64,000 nucleotides of DNA from Colias croceus (lineage: Eukaryota > Arthropoda > Insecta > Lepidoptera > Pieridae). Each line of letters opens with the position of its first letter. Within the stretch, counting starts at the first letter, position 1. Both the position numbers and the translations under genes were made by a program. The stretch is taken from contig NC_059548.1 in NCBI RefSeq assembly GCF_905220415.1, forward strand, positions 5,520,501 to 5,584,500, in the 5' to 3' direction. The notes beneath the pieces were generated by a model, which saw only the letters and a list, made by a program, of their open reading frames with translations, was not told the DNA's origin and did not search any database. Positions 1 to 12,700 of the stretch are shown in pieces.

Positions 1-124
1 ACCATAAATTTGGACTTCATTGGATTGAGAACTAGAGAGTTGACCATTGAGGATGTTGTGAAGAATAGACGTACACTTTTCACTATTAGATTTTTTGATT
101 TTCAAAACTTTTTTGATTTTATTT

Positions 125-182
125 GAAGTATATTGTTTATTTTATTTTGGTATGTACCTAAATAAAATAAACAATATACTTC
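125..182. repeat. AT-rich perfect hairpin
   Basis: Two 23-bp arms (125-147 and 160-182) are perfect reverse complements around a 12-base loop that is itself partly self-complementary. No gene is seen nearby. It could be a small fold-back element or a hairpin RNA source; the sequence does not decide. Confidence 0.7.
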
Positions 183-1553
183 GACTATTACTATTAAGAC
201 ATTAACTAAAAAAGTCCAAAAATCAAAGTAGGTTTGAAGTGCTAGATAATAATATCGTCTTATTAAAAAAAAATACAACAATCTATACTGTAGGTGTATT
301 TTTTTTCTATTCTTCAATTTTATTTTGCATTTGAATGCGATAAAACTAAAATATCAGAAACTACTAGAAATAGGAGAAAGCATTTTTTTCTGCTTATCAT
401 TTCAATGGCACCTATTAACACAAATACACAAATTATTAGTATACCTACACCTCGAAAATTAGTAAGTGTTTGAAGATTCATAAAATATAGATCAAGGCTA
501 GTCTACTAATGTACCTCTCTTGTAAAATTTTAATTTCTAGTTGATTTTCCAGTTAATAATACGTTAATAAGTTAGCCTTTCACGAAATTCTAAAATACTC
601 CCTTTAAAATTTAAGTAACTTCTTGAGAAATTCAAAAAAGCTATCTCGGGACTCGGAGCGAGATTCGTCCACCCGCGCCACGTCGCGTCGGTCGCTTTGC
701 CGGGGCGAAAGTCTCAAGATTCGGTTAGAATTTTTCTATTCATAAAAAATTCTCATAAATGATATGCTATGAAACTAAATATTAACTACAATAATTCTTA
801 TATTAAGTATATCATATCTATCAATCAGGAATAAAGGATATACCTACATTACCTATACATACATCACAATATAATACATGAACTACAGAAATAGGAACAT
901 GAATTTGCATCAGTTTCATCAGCGGGTGAAACCGCGCGCTACAGTCAGTATAAAATGAGAAATATTACTGCTTATCATAATCTTATATCAGCCTATTAGA
1001 GCCGGCAATGTCGTAATTTTCAACGTTGCATTTGATCCTAATCAATCGTTAACCTTAAAAATATTATTAATAATTAAAAAACAAATCATAAAATTATAAT
1101 TAATTCTATAAAATTATTGATTATGAAAATAACATATTATTAATTATATAGATCGAAAAGATAAAAGAAATATATAAATGTAACGGAAAAATAAAGATGT
1201 AAACAGTTAAATTTTGATCCGTGATAAATAAACAGGTAAGTTATCAAAGACATACATATATTTAATAAATTTCCATTGAAAAGTACTACGTGCATGATAA
1301 TTTTATAATTTAACCTACTTTGTACCTGTTTATTATTGAATTTATTTAAATGTCCTGAATTATTTAAGTCTTTGTTATATCACAGATAATATAAAACTAT
1401 AGGTACTAGTAATATTATCCGATCAGAGTATTAGGCCATATAATATTACCTATTATACAAACTTGTGTTGAGACTACCTACCCTACATTTACCTTTTTCC
1501 AATAAGAATTCTTGGCTCTTGTTTTTAAATAACACGAATGAAACATTATCCTT
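183..1553. other. Non-coding AT-rich stretch
   Basis: No coding region is supported here. A short GC-rich patch at about 650-715 looks like a degraded mobile-element fragment, but no terminal repeats were found for it. Confidence 0.5.
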
Positions 1554-1555
1554 TA

Positions 1556-1740
1556 GTAGCTTTCCGCCTGCATTTTCAAAGAAAAATCCGCATAGTTCCC
1601 GATCCCGTGCTATTTCCGGGATTAAAATCTATCCTTTGTGTTAATCCAAGTTACCCTCTATATGTGTGCTAAATTTCATTGTAATCAGTTCAGTAGGTAG
1701 TATTTGCGTGAAAGAGTAACAAACATACATACAAAATACA
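1556..1740 (-). mobile_element. Degraded Helitron-type element
   Basis: This is a reverse-orientation copy of the common lepidopteran Helitron-like repeat. It begins with a degraded form of the GC-rich 3' hairpin (tagctttccgcc) and runs through the shared internal segment (ttaccctctatatgtgtgc). The 5' end is lost in an A-rich tract. Confidence 0.65.
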
Positions 1741-1804
1741 AATACATTCAAAAAAAAAAAAAAAAATTAAAAATTCACAAACTTTATAGTATTTGTAATA
1801 TGTA

Positions 1805-2020
1805 CTATCTTTCCGCCCGCGGATTCACCCGCGTTTTTAAAGAAAAGCCCGCATAGTTCCCGTTCCCGTGGGCTTTCCAGGATAAAAGCTATTCTATGTG
1901 TTAATCTAAGTTACCCTCTATATGTGTGCTAAATTGCAATCTGTTCAGTAGTATTTGCGTGAAAGAGTAACAAACACACACACATTCTCACAAACTTTCG
2001 CATTTATAATATTAGTAGGA
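1805..2020 (-). mobile_element. Non-autonomous Helitron, reverse orientation
   Basis: On the minus strand it starts with TCCTACTAATATTATAAATG and ends in the GC hairpin followed by ATAG, a variant of CTAG. It belongs to the same subfamily as the copies at 39867-40087 and 48978-49218. Confidence 0.7.
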
Positions 2021-2270
2021 TAGGAAAGGCTTAGTAGGAAGGATTAGGATAGGACATTTCAAACACGAATGAGTCAGGTACATACATAATTCCGATTTAA
2101 ATTGTTGATTTCAATAATTTACAACGCCATTGCCACCCTGTTGTCCTTGTTTACATAGTGCTTATTTCTAATTAGTATTCACATAACAAACGCAATAATT
2201 CCATTGATAAATAACTTACAATATGGAGAATTAAGTGAGAAATAATTACATCTTAAATATAGAGCAATGG

Positions 2271-2278
2271 TATAAAAA
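2271..2278 (+). promoter_or_regulatory. TATA box of the upstream HPPD-like gene
   Basis: TATAAAAA lies about 30 bases before a plausible start site near 2300. A good splice donor (tag|gtaaga) at 2341/2342 would close a short untranslated first exon, which would join the acceptor at 2470-2471 just before the start codon. The exon itself is inferred. Confidence 0.5.
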
Positions 2279-2478
2279 CATGGATCAATTTATAGGCTCA
2301 AGTTTTGATTAAGATTTTTTACCGAGAAAGACGTTTTATAGGTAAGAATCTAGAGACAATATTGAATAAAAGGTATTTTCAATAATAAAAATGTTTAAAC
2401 TAATAACTATTTTTTAGAAGTAGTTAATATAGGATTATCTAAAATTATAATGCACATATTATCTGTTTTAGGTTTAAA

Positions 2479-5400
2479 ATGACACAAACTGAGGTCCTCG
2501 AAGCGCCCAGTGCAAAGGTTGTAAACTTTGACCATCTTACATTTTGGGTAGCGAATGCTAAAACGGTAATTTAATAATTTTTATCTAAGTATATTTAATT
2601 GGCATAGATTTTCCTTCTGATCTATCATCTAAAAAAAAAACGAAAAATTATGCAACAGTTTTTTAAAAACAAATAATTTTTGCAGGCATCTAGTTATTTT
2701 GTCACAAGATTTGGTTTTAGACCTTTAGCTGTTCGTGAACCAACGGAGAAGAACCCGATTAGCTCTTATGTTGTAAGACTAAATAAGGTAAATAATTGCA
2801 TCCATTAAAAAAGAGATTAACTGTGTTTGTTTACATAATACATGTAATTAATGTCTTGTTGTGTTGTTTAGATAACAATAGTCTTCGAATCGCCTACAAA
2901 TTCTGATGGTGATATTTCTAAAGACCTTGCCGCTCACGGGGATTTTGTAAAAGACGTAGCATTTGAAGTTAATTCCTTGGATGTGTTAATTAAAACAGCA
3001 AAGGCACAAGGTGCTGAAGTTGTTAAAGATATTACCGAGGAAAAAGATGGAGATGGTATTGTGAGATATGCTGTTCTCAAAACCGTAAGTAGAAAGACGA
3101 AAAAATAATTTAAAAAGAAAAAGATCTGACATATTTATACATTACTTTAATGATATCACTTTTCAGTATGGTGACAATACGCACTCATTAGTAGATAGAT
3201 CAAAATATAAAGGAGAATTTCTTCCTGGATTTGTTTTAACAAAGGATGATGATCCTTTAAACAAATTGTTGTAAGTATTTATTTTGCATTACAAGAAAAC
3301 TAGGTTACCGCCCGCCCGCTTTGTCTAAAACCTAATAAATTATATACTAAAACCTTCCTCTTGAATCAGTCTATCTATTTAAAAAAACCGCATCAAAATC
3401 CGTTGCGTAGTTTAAAAGATTTAAGCATACATAGGAACATAGGGACAGAGAAAGCGACTTTGTTTTATACTATGTTGTGATTTTAACTTAAATAATAATT
3501 TAAGTTTTAATATTATAGCCGGGTCCACATAGGGCAAGCAGACCTACGAAGTAATTACCACGCGAAGCAGCTCTATCTGCCTATATTTCCTTCACCTATT
3601 AATATAAAATCAAAAATTTAGCATTGCTTGGCGCTTGCATATGTAATTAATTTGTAAATATTGCATGTAGTATTTATGCACATTATAAGAATAATCAACC
3701 CTAATTTATTAAATGTAAATATTATAATAATCAACTCTCCAGACTCATAATATACTAATTACTCTTCTAACTCTACCTAGCAAAGTCAAATTAGGTAGTT
3801 TTGCAGTATCTAAATATTTCTTTTTTTCATACTAGGCCAGGGACAAATCTTTCGTTTATTGATCACGTCGAAGGCAACATGGCAGATGGTACACTAGAAG
3901 ATTCTGTTACTTGGTATGAGAAACATCTTAATATGCACAGGTACGAATATAAAAACTATTTACGTATTGTTTTTGCTAATTCTAATACTATTTTTTTAAA
4001 GCTGAAGAGTTTGTTTGTTTGACCGCGCTAATCTCAGGAGCTACTAGTCCGAAAAATTACTTTGATGTTAGAAAGTCCATTTATCGAGAAAGATTATAGG
4101 CTATATATCATCACCTTAAGACCAACAGGAGCGGAGCAATGCGGGTGAAAGCGCGGGGCACAGCTAGTACATTATGATATTATTTACAGATTCTGGTGCG
4201 TAGATTACACTCACGATCTCGTTCCGTATTCTTGCATAAATTCCGCATCAGTTATTAACCAGGGAGAAACTGTCCTAGTGAGTAGAACCTTAAAATATTT
4301 GTTAATGTTTTAAGTAAAGAAATTACTATTAATTAATTTAACAAGAAGGGCCTGATGTGTGTGTACGTGTTAGCTGTTATCATCTTATGGTAGGCAGTTG
4401 ACTGCAGTCTTACCGCGTTTTGCCTTTTCTTATTAAATAATTACAAATAATTCTGAAAAGGCCAATAGCCTAACAGAGTTATTAATTTATATTATTGATT
4501 TGTTATTATCGGCTCTATAATTTATTTCTATTTTTCTTCAAACTAAAATCTTCATACGGTAATGTTTTCACAGTTGTCAATGAACGAAGCAGCAAAGGGC
4601 CTGCGACCGACAAGCAAAGCCAGTGAATTTGTTAAGGCTTTAGGCACCTCTGGAGTAGAGCATGTGGCTCTTTACACTGATGATATCGTCACTACTGTAA
4701 GTAAAGTTTCGATTTTTTTTTTTTTTTTTTTATGTATGTACACCGATTACTCCGAGGTTTCTGAACCGATTTACGTGATTCTTTTTTTGTTCGATGCGGG
4801 ATGGTGTCGAATTGAATCCCATAAAAATTTTATTCGGATAGGCCCAGTAGTTTTTATTTTATGAGCATTTTTGTCTGTAGGTATTTGTAAATTTTGCAAG
4901 TGCAAGTTTGAAGTCGGTTGTTTTTAACGCAGTTATCACTTGTGTTTTCCCAAATGGATAACTGATGGCCGGAAAGCTAGTCTAATATAGGTATATTGAC
5001 CGATTCTTATAATTTTTGGGTAGATCTGAGAATCTGACAAAATCTATTTTTTAGAATCCTAAGTGATAACAGTAAGGCAGAACAACGTTTGCCGGGATAG
5101 CTTGTCTCTATACAAAATTATTTTACCCTTCTTTGAACATAATAATACCTATGTTCTGATCTTCATTTTAAGCCTGTACCTTTTATGGGCTATTACAGAA
5201 CTCCTTTTGCAGCTTTTACAAAAATATCAGAACATAGTTAATATAATCAATAGAGCATTAGTTTATTTTTGTTTTATTTTTTGAAGATGCGCAACCTCCG
5301 GTCCCGTGGCGCTGAAATAGTAACATGGCCGTCCACATACTATGAAAACATTAAGGAAAAGCTTGAAGTAACTTCCCTAAAAGTAAAAGAAACTATCGAT

Positions 5401-6208
5401 GAGTTGAAGGAAGAAAATATTTTGATAGATTTTGATGAAAGAGGATATATGTTACAAGCTTTCACAAAGCACGTGCAAGTAAGGCCTACGCTTTTCCTGG
5501 AAATAATACAAAGGAATAATCATAGGGTAAGCAATAAGCATTCACTAATATAAGAACACATATATATGATAAAACGTATCATATGTGTTAATACAAGTTT
5601 CCCTCTATATGTGTGCTAAATTTAATTATAACCGGTTCAGTAGCTTACGCGTGAAAACCATACATACATACATACGTACAGACCTTTCCTTTTTATAATA
5701 TTAGTATAGATATAGTTAGAAAACTCTATTCTTTTTTTATCTTACTCCAACTCTAATGTTTTAATTTAGACCAAATCTTGAAAAATAGTTAGCATTTTTT
5801 TTTGTGAAATTGCCTAGGTAAGAATCATCTTTATCTTAGGTAGGTATATGAAAAATAATCCAAGGATTTTATGCTAATTAATTTGTGACAATAACAACTT
5901 TTATGACGATTTTGTTTACCTACTCACAATAATATTATACCGATTTCAATAACAACACATCGTTTAGGTATTTTTGATTCCCCGTTGCAACTCATTAGAT
6001 TTATGGTAATATGTCCTCAAAATAGTTTTCGGAATACCTACACTTTTTAGGAATATGAAAAAAACTAGTGTATTCAATTTATTACTTATACATTTATTAA
6101 TTTCTTATTATTTTACAGGGCTTTGGAGCTATGAATTATAAATGGGTTTTCGAAGCGATAGAGCAACTTGGCGAAAAAAATGATACGGCGAAGACGGAAA
6201 ATGCTTAA
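2479..6208 (+). CDS. HPPD-like dioxygenase, divergent paralogue
   Basis: Nine coding exons: 2479-2565, 2686-2787, 2872-3084, 3167-3270, 3836-3940, 4190-4277, 4574-4696, 5287-5526, 6119-6208. All phases agree and give 383 aa, close to the usual HPPD length. HPPD is a cytosolic Fe(II) enzyme that turns 4-hydroxyphenylpyruvate into homogentisate in tyrosine breakdown. The iron ligands His179 (FIDHV), His263 (VEHVAL) and Glu346 (LFLEIIQR) are all present, so an active oxygenase is likely. The pocket is not typical: the Gln before the second His is Glu262, the KSQIQ segment is absent, the KMPINEP loop is LSMNEA, and the C-terminal GNF is MNY. It has one extra intron (4278-4573) and one extra codon compared with the downstream copy. 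A poly(A) signal AATAAA is at 6259-6264. Substrate is unknown; a changed keto-acid specificity is an inference. Confidence 0.9.
3300..3480 (-). mobile_element. Non-autonomous Helitron, subfamily I
   Basis: It lies in intron 4 of the upstream HPPD-like gene. On the minus strand it runs from TCACAACATAGTATAAAAC to a GC-rich stem and CTAG at 3300. The same ~180-bp subfamily recurs at 10826-11016, 14465-14636 and 25136-25316. Confidence 0.75.
3981..4167 (+). mobile_element. Helitron filling HPPD-like intron 5
   Basis: It starts TCTAATACTA and ends GCACAGCTAG, and is related to 26345-26532. It takes up 187 of the 249 bases of the intron, starting 40 bases after the donor and stopping 22 bases before the acceptor of exon 6. 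Confidence 0.7.
4720..4980 (+). mobile_element. Repeat with 'ttgaagtcggttgttttt' end plus Helitron tail
   Basis: From a T-run at about 4712 to 4927 the sequence matches the repeat at 52738-53231 (shared blocks such as accgattactccgaggtttc). It is followed by a Helitron 3' relic that ends in CTAG at 4980. Both lie in an intron of the upstream HPPD-like gene. Confidence 0.6.
5569..5710 (-). mobile_element. Truncated Helitron copy
   Basis: The 5' end on the minus strand is TCTATACTAATATTATAAAA at 5710. The internal block with 'ccctctatatgtgtgct' is present, but the 3' GC hairpin is missing. It lies in the last intron of the upstream HPPD-like gene. Confidence 0.6.
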
Positions 6209-7097
6209 TTACAGTACATTGTTCATTAATTATCACATTTCCTTTGACTTTTTAATTAAATAAAATTATGAATTAAATGTTTTGTAACATATTATTGTTA
6301 TAAATATTTATTATCAGTCTATTATTTTTAATATTTATGGTAATGACAGACATGGTAATAAAAACAAATATATTATATACGAAAATTCATTGAGTTTTAT
6401 TTTAGTTAATATGTTTCGTAATTACTTACAGTTTAGTATTATTATAGCACAAATAACACACAACAATGTTAATTATACCAATTAACCGTACAATTAATTA
6501 ACCCGAAATTTACTATAAAATAGATATTTCTTCGGATACTTAGCAGATATAAAAACAAGTACGTGAATATTGTAATGAAATAGGGACGTCAACCATTGCA
6601 AGCGGTGCTCTATATAGGCTTATATTACTTTTAAAGTGTCTAAAATTAATAATTTATACAACTACTAAAAATTATATTTTTCATTATTCAATTTTAGCTG
6701 AGTTAGAAGATAGGTACTTACTTATATTTAGGTACCTGTGTGAAAATTAAAAAAATCGTTAATTTTCAAAATAGGTATTTCAAAATATTGCGCAATATTT
6801 TAAATATTTCTTGTAATAACATATAAATTTTATTAATACATAACTATATATTAGTAAGGTTTTATTTATAAACCCGGACCCAAGAGCTGAAGAATTTCAA
6901 CGTGGGGTAGAGACGTCGACGCTACGTAATCTTTATTACGTCCAATATATTTAGAAATCAGGTAATTTATTCTATTCTATAGATAAATAAATAATGTTTA
7001 AATAAAACAACTCTGAAAAAAAAATAGTATTCTGAACTTAATCATAATAAAAAAATTTTTTAAATAGTAAAAGATTTTATATCCTTAAGCGCGTCAC

Positions 7098-7318
7098 ACA
7101 CGGTGAAGATACTACATATAATATTTTATGTTAAGAAAAAACCCGAAATTTTGTGGGTCATTTGTAACAGGATGGCGGTTCTACAGGGGTCTTAATACGA
7201 AATGACAAAAAGAAAAACTATGTTCAGAACGCTGATACCGGATACCTTAAGCGAAACTATAACGTTTTATATTAGAGAATCTTTACATAAAATATTATAA
7301 GTAGTATCTTCACCGTGT
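7098..7318. mobile_element. MITE with inverted ends
   Basis: The left end acacggtgaagatactac is matched by its reverse complement at the right end (gtagtatcttcaccgtgt), and an AT-rich segment next to it is also inverted. No clean target duplication was found and no coding capacity is seen. Confidence 0.6.
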
Positions 7319-7796
7319 TCGCTTTATAAGGTTTGGCAGTAGGTTATCTTCCTTAAATTATCTCAGGCGATTTATACACGCATAACATATTATTATTTAT
7401 TACCTATGTCTCTTTATAGAAGTATTCACCACTGAACTCAGAGCATAGGTATCTTTCTCTACGTAAACTCTATATACATATCTACCTAATATAAAAATCA
7501 ATAATTTATTTTGATTATTTCTATTTTTTTTATTGATTTCTTAGCAACTATACTCAATTAGCTTGACAATTCTTTAGTACATAACTTTTCCTCGCTTCAT
7601 TGATGCTTCGGGTCCATTTAGTACGTACATCCATCCATAGGTCATGAATAGTGACGCTACGCCTCCCCGCTTCTGTCCCGGCTTGTTTATCAATACTAGT
7701 TTCTACGACGTAGCCAATTTACATAATATTATTTATCATGCACAGTGTGCGTGTTTACGCTAAAACGAGACATATCTTTCTTAAATTTTATTTTTG

Positions 7797-7935
7797 AGAA
7801 GAAACTTAATTTAGGCGCGTTGAGAGTAAAATTTCAAGCTGCGTCATGGCAATACCGTCACGTCATCTAGTAAGGCGACGATTTTGGTATTTTTGGATCT
7901 TGCCAAAGAAGTTTCACTTCTGACACGTGTAAGAT
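7797..7935 (+). repeat. Interspersed repeat, copy A
   Basis: This segment (with ggcgcgttgagagtaaaatt, gcgtcatggcaat and agtttcacttctgacacgtg) recurs in reverse orientation at about 62505-62650. It is presumably a MITE fragment. Confidence 0.6.
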
Positions 7936-9604
7936 CTCTGAAAATGGGTTGCTTTTTGTAAGGGATACAGTTGGACGAGGAAAAGAACATGGGCCCCAAT
8001 ATTTTTCTCGTTTCCTTGTCTATAGACTCATTTAAATTCCCGATTATACTTTAATGTTATTATCAACATTTTGAACGATTTATAATTAATTAACAAAATG
8101 ATTAACAATTAAAAACTTTACTTTTGCGTCATTAAACATTAGGTGAGTAGGTAAATATTGTAAATTAAGCGTATGGTTAATTTACAGTACCTAAGTATAA
8201 AGTGTGTCAATTTTGATTAATTAATTTTATCAATTAATTTCTTTTTTCAGTTTAAACCAATTGAACATTGTTTCAACCATTATTACCTAACGTTTATTTT
8301 TATAGCAACCAAACTTCCTTAATAAGAAATGTATGAAGTTAATATCTTATTCTGCCTAATATTTGTAATTCATGTTTTTCAAAAAAATGGGTATTTTAAG
8401 ACGAAGCTAATAACAAAATTCTCTTGCTTCTTCTTCACTTTTTGAATAAAGTTATTATTTTTGTATGGCCACTCAGCTAGGTACAAATATTCCAATGTGC
8501 GGGAGGCTTGGCTTCTCTGACCGGTATTGGTCGTACACCTTGATATTTTGTGATATAAATATTAACCAGCGTCCACAATGTTAAGAAAACATCAAACATC
8601 ACTGACCACATCGAGAAAATAATTATTTTTATATCATCCTGCATTCCATGTAGGAAATTCATTCATTCATTTCATTCCATAATTCTATTGCATTCGATAC
8701 CAGTAATATACTTATACAAAAATAGTTGATCGGGTGTCCGGTGTAGTAGGATTGAATGGATTGGATGGATACGATGGGTATTAGGTGCGAAGATATACAA
8801 TCCTGAACCCGCGGGCTCTACATCATTTCAATTTATCAGTTTACCAAACAGTGTAAACACAGTAAACAGTGTAAGTAAAGCTCCATATTCAAGCTTTTCT
8901 TGAACTTGCTTGCTTGCTTTTCTTGAAAAGCTTTTGTTGAACTAACTTATTGATGAGTTGCTGACAAAGTCGATAACGTAAGTCGAAATGTTCTCGACCA
9001 ACTCGACCGTGGAGCGTCATCATTCTGGAATATGTTATCAACTCTACTAGTTACAAACAATGAAAATGACACAAACCGCGCCCTAAAATACTCGGATCGT
9101 TTACCTTTACAGACTACAGTCAACTACGTATCTACAGGTACACGAGGCGTACTAAAAAATCTAGATAATTTTATTTTGTCAAAGAAAAACATTCAAGGTG
9201 AACGGCTGTTGGTAAAGTAATATGGCATCAGTAAACATACATTAATAAATAATTAATTTAAATTAATTACATGAGTTTAATTGGAATCGATACTTTTTTC
9301 ATTAAATAAAATTTTATTTTAATTCAATCTATAGACTTCATCGGAAAATGTTCGATACTTTTTCAGTGGTGTCAGGTGTGTTAAATTTCAATGAGGCAAT
9401 TATTTTATCACAATTAGGTACACATTTGATGTTTTACAATTCCCAGAAGTGAAATATAGTTACAGAAGAGTGAAGAAACATATATGTATATTTTTTAATA
9501 ATTGTTTTAATACTCGCACAGAGATACAGTAAAATGTCGTTTTGGTTTGTGTGAACGAGACTTTACGTACACGTTTAGTTTATAAAACGTCCATTCTTAG
9601 ACTT

Positions 9605-9612
9605 TATAAATA
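9605..9612 (+). promoter_or_regulatory. TATA box of the canonical HPPD gene
   Basis: TATAAATA lies about 115 bases before the start codon, so a start site near 9640 would leave a 5' UTR of roughly 85 bases. The position is typical, but the start site is inferred. Confidence 0.5.
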
Positions 9613-9722
9613 CCTGATTTCTGTAACGATATAAGAATCTCACATCGAATAGTTTAGTACTGTTCTAACGCTACACGGAGACACTTTTTCCCGCTTTTTT
9701 CAAGAAATTTCCCTCAAAAATA

Positions 9723-12700
9723 ATGGTAAGTGATAGTTATAAAACAAATACAATATTGATACAATAAACGAGTTATTAATCGCGTTGGAATTTAACTGAC
9801 ATAATAAAATTAGGACATGATAATTAATATGCAGAATTAATATTATGTATCTTTTCACTTATTAGGTATTTTCACGCATTTTCAACAAGTTATTAAAAAT
9901 TTCAGTGATGAGTTTTACAAATTGTCTTGTTTTGTTCAAATGAGTACTTATAGCTTGAAGTCGTAAGAAATTATACAAAAAAAAAAAAATTGATGAAAAA
10001 ATAGTAACTAGTTCTGCCAATGCTTGATAATTCAACTGATTGATTTGGTGTAAAAATGATAACTTTACGCCAAAATATACATATTTCTTAAGTGTTAATT
10101 AAGTAGTGTTAAGTGAATTTTAAACTTTCAGACGTCTTACACAGACAAGGGGAGAAAACCAGAAAATGGCAAATTCGTTGCATTCCACCATATTACGTTC
10201 TGGGTATCCAATGCAAAACAGGTAAGATTTGAATTACTAACAGTATATCAAAATCGAAGGATTTTATTAGAACTAGTTGTTTCCTCCAGCACATAGTTTT
10301 AACAATAATTGTTGTACTTATAACTTATTGTTTATTATCCTATTCCGTTCAGCCGATCTTGAGATATCTTTTTTTAATTATAAGGTAACCCGCTCATAAG
10401 TCATAAGACCATACTCGTGTAAGAAAATTTGTAAGATTATTTCTCTCCTAGTTTTGCTTCTCTGGTATTTTCGATAATTACTTCTTGTATAGAATTTTTA
10501 GCTGCAGATTTTTTTTAGCATTAGCATATACACATATACAAGGTGAAAGGTAAGATGTTTGACAAATTTAGACAGGAGCTTCTACTCATGAAACTGAACA
10601 ACTTTTGTTCTACAACTTTGCTGAATTCGTAAAAAAAAATTGGACTTTGTAAGGAAACATCGCTAATCAGCTGACAGATTTCCATACAAAGTCCAAATTT
10701 TTTTCTACGAATTCAGCAAAGTTGTAGAACAAAAGTTGTTCAGTTTCATTAGTAGAAGCTCCTGTCTAAATTTGTCAAACGTCTTACCTTTTACCTTGTA
10801 TTTAGTATGATTCCTTTAATATTAACTAGCTTACCGCCCGCGGCTTCGCCCACTTTGTCTAAAACCTAATAAATTATGTACCTTCTAAAACCTTCCTCTT
10901 GAATCACTCTATCTATTAAAAAAAACCGCATCAAAATCCGTTGCGTAGTTTTAAAGATTTAAGCATACAAAGGGATATAGGGACAGAGAAAGCGACTTTG
11001 TTTTATTATATAGTGATTTATAAATATTGAAAAGGGAATAAAATTTTATTAGGTACATGAATGTTGATTTGGAGATAATAAAACCTGGAACCGGATTAAA
11101 TGTCGTTTCTATTATAAACAGCTCTAAGTATCAACGCGTAGCAATATTTAAATTAACATTTATTTTGATTGTGACACCAGCTTCGATTAAAGTCGAGAAA
11201 ATCTATGATTACCAGATGATAATGATGATAAAAGACTAAATTGAGAAGAAAAGAATAAAAAGAGTTTTAAGAAATTTAAGTCTTGCAATTTAAAAAATGT
11301 ATCGGTGTATTTATACATTAAATAATAAATAAGTATGTACCTACGTCTACATAAAGAAAGCATTTGGATATCACTGCTTGGCAAGTAAGCAATGGGAGTT
11401 TAATTTCTCTTCCTTCTATAGAAAAAATACAGCATCAAAATCATGTTAGGTAGAGGTCGCCCAGTGATCGAAATTCGATTTCTTTATAAACAAAATAAAA
11501 GGTGCGTATTCTTATGCGTGGGTAAAATGCATACGAGTAGTAAATGCGTACATATATTCCACATAGTAGGAAATGCGTGTATGTCTGATTGACTGAATGC
11601 ATTTCTTATGCATTACTTTAAAAGATATTTGCATTCTGTAATTTTTCTCAGTATAAACTACTTACAAGTGTGCTAGTCCTCCGAACGGCCAATTTTCTTA
11701 TAAAGGATTACAAAGATTGTGCGTTACGTAATAATAAATGGATTTAAAATATCTATAAATCTTTTATTTTTCAGGCAGCTAGTTACTACGTTACCCGATT
11801 TGGTTTCGAACCCTTAGGATACCAAGGACTTGAAACAGGATCGCGGAAAATCACTTCACACGCAGTTAAACTGAACAAGGTATGTAAGTAACTACTTACG
11901 TATTTTTTAAATTATAAAATGGTATTTCAAAAATGAAAAACAAAATATTACACGCGTTGAACCTTGCAGTGTAAAATTTGCATCTGAATGCAAGATAAGT
12001 GTCATATTATACTCATATCAATTAATTAAATTTTTTATGGATGATAATATTATATTGGGTAGGTACTTAGTTAAGTACTTACTTTACTTTTATTAATATT
12101 TTTATATTTTCATCTATTTTTAGGCAAGTTACAAATTTTGTTCATGTTTTGTTAAGTATTTAAGAAGCCATAAGCTATCTGCAACGCGACGGTGAAATAA
12201 TTTTTGATCGGTCCAGTAGTTGCCGATATCAGCGCGTTCAAAAAAACAAACTATTCAGCTTATTTATAACTAATCCAATCTTTCCTTTTATTCAGATCGT
12301 ATTCGTGTTCCAAGCGCAATATGAGCCAGAAGAAACAGAGTTTGTAAACGAAGTTGCTTATCACGGAGACTTTGTAAAGGACGTCGCTTTTGAGGTGGAA
12401 AACCTTGACTATATTGTGGAGTATGCTCGCCGGCAAGGGGCTGTTATCATCAAAGATTTGTGGGAAGAGGAAGACGAGTATGGAGTCGTCAGAATGGCTA
12501 CATTGAAAACGGTTAGCTATTCTGATTTCCTATTCATAACGCGACATTATAAAAGTTTACTTTATATGCAAATGCACGTAAAAATTCACTTGCATAGGCA
12601 AAAAGACAGTCATTTATATTCAAAGTTTCAATTTACAACACATTTCTCTTTTAACTGGATATAGAAGATAAGAATTTCGAAAAATAATAATCAACTGTCG

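Larger units (their letters stand above)
6265..9604. other. Intergenic spacer between the HPPD genes
   Basis: The spacer is AT-rich. No supported gene is seen; an open frame at 9032-9220 has no recognisable motif. It contains two MITE-like repeats (7098-7318 and 7797-7935) and simple ATTC repeats near 8650. Confidence 0.6.

Noticed and set aside
9032..9220. Small gene of 62 codons between the HPPD genes
   Set aside because: No recognisable motif, no splice context and no neighbouring conserved sequence.
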